DNA from: Limnoperna fortunei
Taxonomy: Eukaryota > Mollusca > Bivalvia > Mytilida > Modiolidae
DNA: 64,000 bases
NCBI GenBank assembly: GCA_944474755.1
Contig: OX104117.1
Location: 76,670,926-76,734,925, forward strand
Direction of reading: 5' to 3'
This document shows, one piece after another, positions 58,165-64,000 of the stretch. The position numbers and the translations under genes were made by a program. The notes under the pieces are model-generated. The model saw only the letters and a program-made list of their open reading frames with translations, did not search any database and was not told the DNA's origin. Position 1 is the stretch's first letter, and every line of letters starts with the position of its first letter.

Positions 58165-59410
58165 TTTTAGCAAATACAAAATTTTGAATTCCGTCCAATT
58201 TTAGACAATAAACTTTAACCAAAGTTACAAAGATAACTATAATTTATTACGCCAGCGCTACGTCTAAACACGTCTCATTAGTTCCACTTAAACCCAAACA
58301 ATATTTAAAATCGAAAAGATAAAGATTTGGTAGAGCTTTTATCACTAAACTTGAAAAACGTTTTAAAAATAAAATATCATCAGAGATACCATGATTAATA
58401 GATATTATTTTGCCAGACGCGCGTTTTAGGATTCAAGACTATTTTTTTTCACAAAACCCCCAATATATTTAAAATCCAAATAATGAAGATGCTGTAGGGC
58501 TTTTATTACCGAAATTTTAAAGCTTTATACCGAATCCGGCTGACTATCTACAACTTGCAAATATAAAAACCTTATAATTTAAATAATTTTCTACATTTAA
58601 GGGAATTAAATATAGAATATGACTATGTCACTAAATGAATCAGTGATATTTCTGTAAACAGCGAAATGTGACTACAGAGTTGGCGATACCATCGAGAAAA
58701 ACAGAAGTACTAAAATCATTTTCATGCAACAACATATTACATATTGCAGTTAACAATTACTAAGGTGAACCAGCAGTTTCTTAATTTTTCTTTAATAGTA
58801 AAGCATTAGAATACAGTTGATTCTGATGAAGGAAAAGAGTAAAGTATGTAGCGTTATACATTTCAGTACGGAATAAACTTTATGATATAATAAGTGAAAC
58901 AAAAACAACAGGTATTAGCAAATAAAAAACTTTGAATTCTGTCCAATTGTAGACAATAAACTGTCACCAAAGGTACAAAGATAACTATAATTTATTATGC
59001 AAGCGCTACGTCTAAACAAGTCTCATCAGTTGTACTTAAACCCAAACAATATTTAAAATCGAAAAGATTAAGATGTTGTAGAGTTTTTATCACCAAACTT
59101 GAAAAAAAAGTTTTAAAAATAAAATATCATCAAAGATACCATGATTAATAAAAATTATTTTGCCAGACGCGCGTTTTATCTATCAAGACTTATCAGTTGC
59201 ACAAAACCCCAAAAATGTTTAAAATCCACACAATGAAGATGCAGTAGCGCTTTTATCACCGAATTTCCAAAGCTTTACACCTTGCGAATTTAAATAATTT
59301 TCGAAATTTTAAGGAATTAAATATAGAATATGACTATATCACTAAATGAATCAGTGATATTCCTGTAAACAGCGAAATGTGTCTACAGAGTTGGCGATAC
59401 CATCGAGATA
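58165..59410. repeat. ~755-bp direct duplication
   Basis: 58165-58705 (GAATTCCGTCCAATTTTAG onward) and 58915-59410 repeat the same sequence, ending AGTTGGCGATACCATCGAGA. It marks the junction between the second and third large units. Confidence 0.8.
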
Positions 59411-60719
59411 AAACAGTCCATCTGCAAAGGCATCGAACTAGTGGTTACAAATAAAATGTCATCCAAGAAACCATGATTAATAGAGTTTATTTTGCTAGAG
59501 GTGTTACTACTGAACTGGTGATGGACTAACAGACCAACAGCAGAAACATCAACCGAGTGGTGGCAAATAAATGTCATCATGGATACTAAAAACTCCAAAC
59601 AATGAGTTAATAAATATCCAACTATAAACAAACATAAAATACTTAAAATTTAAGATATGATTAAAAAATAAAAAGTTGATTTTGACAAGTGCGAGCTACC
59701 TTAGACCATGTAATACGTGTAATGCGTGTTTAAAGTAAAAGATAATCGTATGGAAGCTTTAAAAAGGCTAAACTGTTCGTTCCTACAGATGTCCTATACT
59801 TTTCCAGGAGCTTCAAAACTAGTCCGACTTTTAGCACATTCGCTATCCTAAATTGATATATTGTCTGTTATCATGTACTTGTCTTGCGCTGTAATAGTTT
59901 ACTGGACGTCAAACAACCATTAAAATAAAGAATGAGTCCTTGTCTGACAGTGTTTGTATTATATTATGTTAAATATTTATCTCTCACAGCCGTAGTCAAA
60001 GCTAGGGTAACATTTCTCCATAACATTTAATTTTACCAGTATGTGATTGCGCCCGGTTTTGTTATTTATCACGATCCACTGCTTGTTTATTTTAAAGAAA
60101 TACATCAACTCAAAAATGGGTTGTCATTCAATTACAATCACAGTTAGTTTTGTATCCACCTTAGAAGACGTTTTTGTTAATATTCTATATTTTATATAAA
60201 TCGCTTTATGAGAGTATTTTAATATGTAGCTATACTCACAGTATACGTTTGTCATCCCGAAAGCCAATATTTATAATGAACTTTAAATGGCTGCCGTTTC
60301 ACTATATAACAAAAACATTTGAACTGGTTTTGTGGGCAGATCGATCAAAATCTTATATTTAAATGTCACGGAAGATAAAATTTTGCTATAAACAATTAAA
60401 ATTGTATCTTTAAATGCGATTATGCAATAATAAACAACACCTTAGGTATGTCATTGCTTTTTCAAATACAATCGAAATAATTTGATATCTGCTATACAAA
60501 TAATCTTTGTTTTAAATGTGTTTAACAGCATTTTCGCAATTTTTGTTTCATCTGTGTTTTCAGTTTTTTTTTGGGTTCCCCGAGGCAAATTGGATAAGAC
60601 TGTTGTAGCCTGTAAATAAGATCCATAAAATGTAGCTGTTCTACATAAAATGTAGATATACTACGTAAAATGAAGCTATTCTACATAAAATGTTGCTGTT
60701 TTATATAAACTTTAACTGT

Positions 60720-61940
60720 TCTATATATTTGCAGCGATATATTTTGATTTGTACGGATTAGAAGCTGCGGTTGCAGTTGGAACTAACTCTAAGAGATACT
60801 CGTGAGCTCTTCAGTAAATAATTATATTAAAAAAGATTTAGCTTCTTTACCTCGCGTCTCGTTGTTAATTTTTCCCAACCTGTTTCTACATGTAACTACG
60901 GTAGGCCGGTACTGTCTGATCCCCATCCAGTTGCACTTTTTAAGACGATCCGATTTTATAATTCCGCAGTTGTCCAATACTTCAGAGCCGTATACCAAAA
61001 GCGTACGTATAAAAACATATTTTTCCAGGTAAGCTTTCTGAGTACGTGAGGCTGTTTTGAGACGAATTGATGATTATATCTTTGTGTTTAGTCCACCTGC
61101 AGTCGCTACTTAAAGTTATACCTAAGTGTTTATATTCAATAATCTAGTAAATAACCGTATTATCAAATGAAAAGGTTATATTGTTCCTGTCACCCCTGAG
61201 ATCAAACATTTGCCACTTATTAGACCATTCTTTCAAATGATTTAAATCTGAATCAAGAGACTCCCTATAATCAGCCGTATGTCCAATAAACATTTAATCT
61301 GCAAATAACTGCCCCAGCCCGTCCATTCCATCGACATTATTCATTTTGTAAAGTTGTGCTTTAATCCAGAAAGTGTCGAAGGTTTTTGCTTATGTCACCA
61401 ATTGTTACACTAGTTACTTTTTATTATCAAGATCGAAATAAATGCAATTGTACGACTCAAATACTTGATGAGTAGTAGAATATTCTGGCATAAATCGAGA
61501 CTGCAGTTTGTAAAGCAGGGTATTACTATGCAGATGATTAAAAATATACTTGTAGATTATTTTTTCAAATAGTTTACTAACACATACAAGTATAGAGACG
61601 GGCCTATAATTATAAATGAGAGACTTATTACATTTCTTAAATAAAAGAAAAACGTAAGCGATGTTTCTTGCTTTCAGATTCACGAGTAACAGTACCTGCC
61701 TTAAAAAGACAGCCGTCGAATTACTCTATAAGCTATATGTATCTGCGGGTGATCTATTTTCATACGTAGATAAAAAAATACACAACAACAATTCCAATAT
61801 GTGCTGTATCGAATTCTAAAAAAATAATATAATAATCCATAAACCAGGTTCTTGCGACATATACTGTGGTTTCAGTTTTATTCTTTGGATATCAATTTGC
61901 ATGGTTTTCGAAGGTACTATCAAGACTTCAACGAATAACA
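60720..61940 (-). pseudogene. Jockey-like LINE reverse transcriptase fragment (copy in third unit)
   Basis: Reading in the minus direction gives RNIAYVFLLFKKCNKSLIYN, then YRPVSILVCVSKLFEKIIY (the RT NYRPVSL block), and LLYKLQSRFMPEYSTTHQVF. Further on, a KAQLYKM...FADKT piece suggests an internal deletion across the YADD region. The end has a LTTRREVKKL-type tail. Multiple stops show it is dead. It is one of a pair of copies, the other at 52.8-54.0 kb. Confidence 0.75.
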
Positions 61941-62714
61941 CCTGTATACTTGAATAAAACGAGTTTGAAATTGTTTTGAGGTATAAGTGATAATTATGTT
62001 CCCCCTCTAGGTTGATATGTAACCAGTACACCATATGTAGTTGTGCATATTACCTGGAACTTCTGATCCTCAAAATTTTTTGGGAGTTATGGCCTTTTGA
62101 ACTTGGATTTTTTTTTTCATTAATCATGGTTTCCGCTCAACTCCTCTGAGACAAATGCACAAAATTTAACAAAACTTGGTTTGTAGCAAGTACACCATAT
62201 TTAGTTGTGCATATTACAAGGAAATATTTATCCTCAAATCTGGGAACGGGAGGAGTCATCGTTTTTGATAATGATTTTAACCTACCCCGTATCCTAGTGA
62301 AATAGGCGTGTGATAAAAATAGTTAAACTACGTCACTATGACTACAGTTAGCAAACCGTTAAAACATCTACACATAATCAATAAATCAACATAATTTTTA
62401 CAATTATAAACCTGAACATTTGATTATCAGATGCATGTATCTTTGAAAATACAATAATTCAAATTCAAATGCATCTTTAATTTTCAAGATTGACATTAAA
62501 TCCTAACATAACAAATCTGTAAATTTTCCGTCCTTTCAAATTCTTCCTACTCAATATATAGGTGAAATATTACTTATTGGACGTTAAGCCACAATCAGGC
62601 AATCATTCAAAATGCATTTCGTGCATTTTTTAATTTGTTACATGACAATTTTCTAGAGTAACAAATTGGATGTCACAGGAGATGCTAAAACTTTAGAGTG
62701 GCTGATTTAAGAAA

Positions 62715-62960
62715 AATAGCAAAGGAAACCGCCCTAACAACTAGAGCCGAAAGTCAACAGACAATTATGAATCCGGATATAGACAAACATATACAACGAA
62801 AAACAAAAACCAAAACCACAAAGACAGGTAGTAACCCAATAAAAACTAGGGAAGAAATCAGGTGAGCCGGACTAGTATGCAGAGCCTGCCTCACCTTCAA
62901 GTTACTCATGTAATGTTTATGAAACAGTCAAATCCAGGAATAGGAAAGACTACCCTTTTG
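62715..62960 (+). repeat. Dispersed repeat, 'CATGTCTAGG' family
   Basis: GCCGAAAGTCAACAGACAAT and TTATGAATCCGGATATAGAC identify it. Confidence 0.7.
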
Positions 62961-64000
62961 TGGTGACGAACTTTTAAAGAGATATCATCAACATAGGTAG
63001 AAACTCTTGTTTGAGAAACTAATAAGACAGCTGCAGGATAATGCATAAGGTAATAATTATAAAATTTTTACAATACACGCCGGCGCTTCTGGAATGTTGC
63101 TATCGATGAACGGTTGAACGTGAAAGCTGTAATCATGAGGTAGGTCATAGACTTGCTTTTAGCTGTTGTCCTGAGTCTATTTTTAGAAGTAGATCTACAT
63201 ATAAGGTAGAGGCTGACTTAAGTGTATTAGCGGTGTCTGTTATTTTAAGCTTTATACTATGGTAAATCTGTTACAACCCAAGTCATATTTCAGTCGTTTA
63301 TTGTTTAAATAATTTCAGTTCAGTTTTGCGTCATGTATACGTATTTTGTTATGTATGCTTGTGTCATTTGGAACCGTCTAGTCAGTATGTAATAGTAAAT
63401 TTTTGACTTGTGCTGACTTGATACGTCTTTCTGTAAAGATTTGAAAGACGATTCCCATGCAAACTGCAGTATTATTTGTAGTAATATGACATTTCGTTTA
63501 CGTCATTGGTCATCGTGATTAAACAATTGTCTAACAATACTTAACAGCACTAAATATGATCATGCCGCATGAGCGTCGTCTGTATAATGAATTTGTTTGA
63601 ATTTATTGGCATTCAGAATAGTTCGTGCGTTAATTAGGAAAACAAACGACAATTATCATAATCTCATCAACAATCATATGGTGCAATGTGGTAGTTTATT
63701 TAGTTAAACGGTATATAAATTCGAACAAAAAAGAACAAAATTTAGTGCAATTTCAATGAAAAAATTCAAATATATCAGGGAAATTTCCGCGATTTTTTAG
63801 AATATGTTTTCATCTCAAATAACGCATTGCTGAGTACCTGGTTTTTTTATTATTATAATGTAACTGAGATAATTGAACACATTTCCATTGTTAACAAACG
63901 ATATGTTAGATTGAGAAGCATTTCGATGTAATATTACTTTTACCCAAAAAGAGCATCTTTTAGTGTATTGCATTGTTGAAGAAAACCAAAGGCATTATTA

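Larger units (their letters stand above)
51360..63990. repeat. Second and third copies of a 7.5-7.9-kb tandem unit
   Basis: 51.36-56.5 kb matches 58.92-64.0 kb at an offset near 7.88-7.90 kb. Shared landmarks include TGCAAATAACTGCCCCAGCC (53.40 and 61.30 kb), ACAATGAGTTAATAAATATC (51.73 and 59.60 kb) and GTTAGATTGAGAAGCAT (56.42 and 63.91 kb). Insertions differ between copies, for example 54.06-55.2 kb is longer in the second. Confidence 0.85.

Overview
The window looks like AT-rich nuclear DNA of a bivalve mollusc, most likely a mytilid mussel. The reasons are one spliced minus-strand gene of a class known to be expanded in molluscs (HEPN, TRADD-N-like, Ig, ROC-COR), tRNA-derived SINEs, a DIRS-type retroelement with an SGNH hydrolase fragment, and satellites carrying a GACGCGCGTTTCGTC core. 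The species call is inference; no marker gene fixes it.

Region by region. 1-5.9 kb holds dispersed repeats and a dead Tc1/mariner transposase (4.23-5.32 kb, minus). 5.93-21.0 kb carries eleven minus-strand exons of the main gene. Read in coding direction they are: a 30-residue exon, a TRADD-N-like exon, a second alpha/beta-looking exon, two identical 31-residue exons, two Ig-like domains, three exons making a ROC GTPase, and one long COR exon. 21.0-40.5 kb is a predicted 19.5 kb intron filled with mobile DNA: a Tc1 relic, a 4.8 kb CACTA-type transposon with long inverted ends, a satellite, ATCGT-rich palindromic sequence, a DIRS relic, SINEs and a second satellite block. 40.55-41.15 kb is a DZIP3-like HEPN exon with an intact R-N-x3-H motif. 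42.10-42.65 kb is a second HEPN exon that is frameshifted and has lost that motif. 43.5-64 kb contains no gene I can support. It is built of about two and a half tandem copies of a 7.5-7.9 kb unit, with a 30-bp minisatellite in the first copy and jockey-like LINE fragments in the second and third.

In the main gene every splice junction I place is phase 1 except the last one (phase 0). The frame closes across 12 exons to about 1,390 residues. The domain set suggests an intracellular immune or cell-death signalling protein: a HEPN RNase-like effector, a TRADD-N-like adaptor, Ig domains that lack the F-strand cysteine, and a ROC-COR switch. This role is inferred from domain families, not shown by the sequence. 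I ran no searches; splice sites and family calls are by eye.
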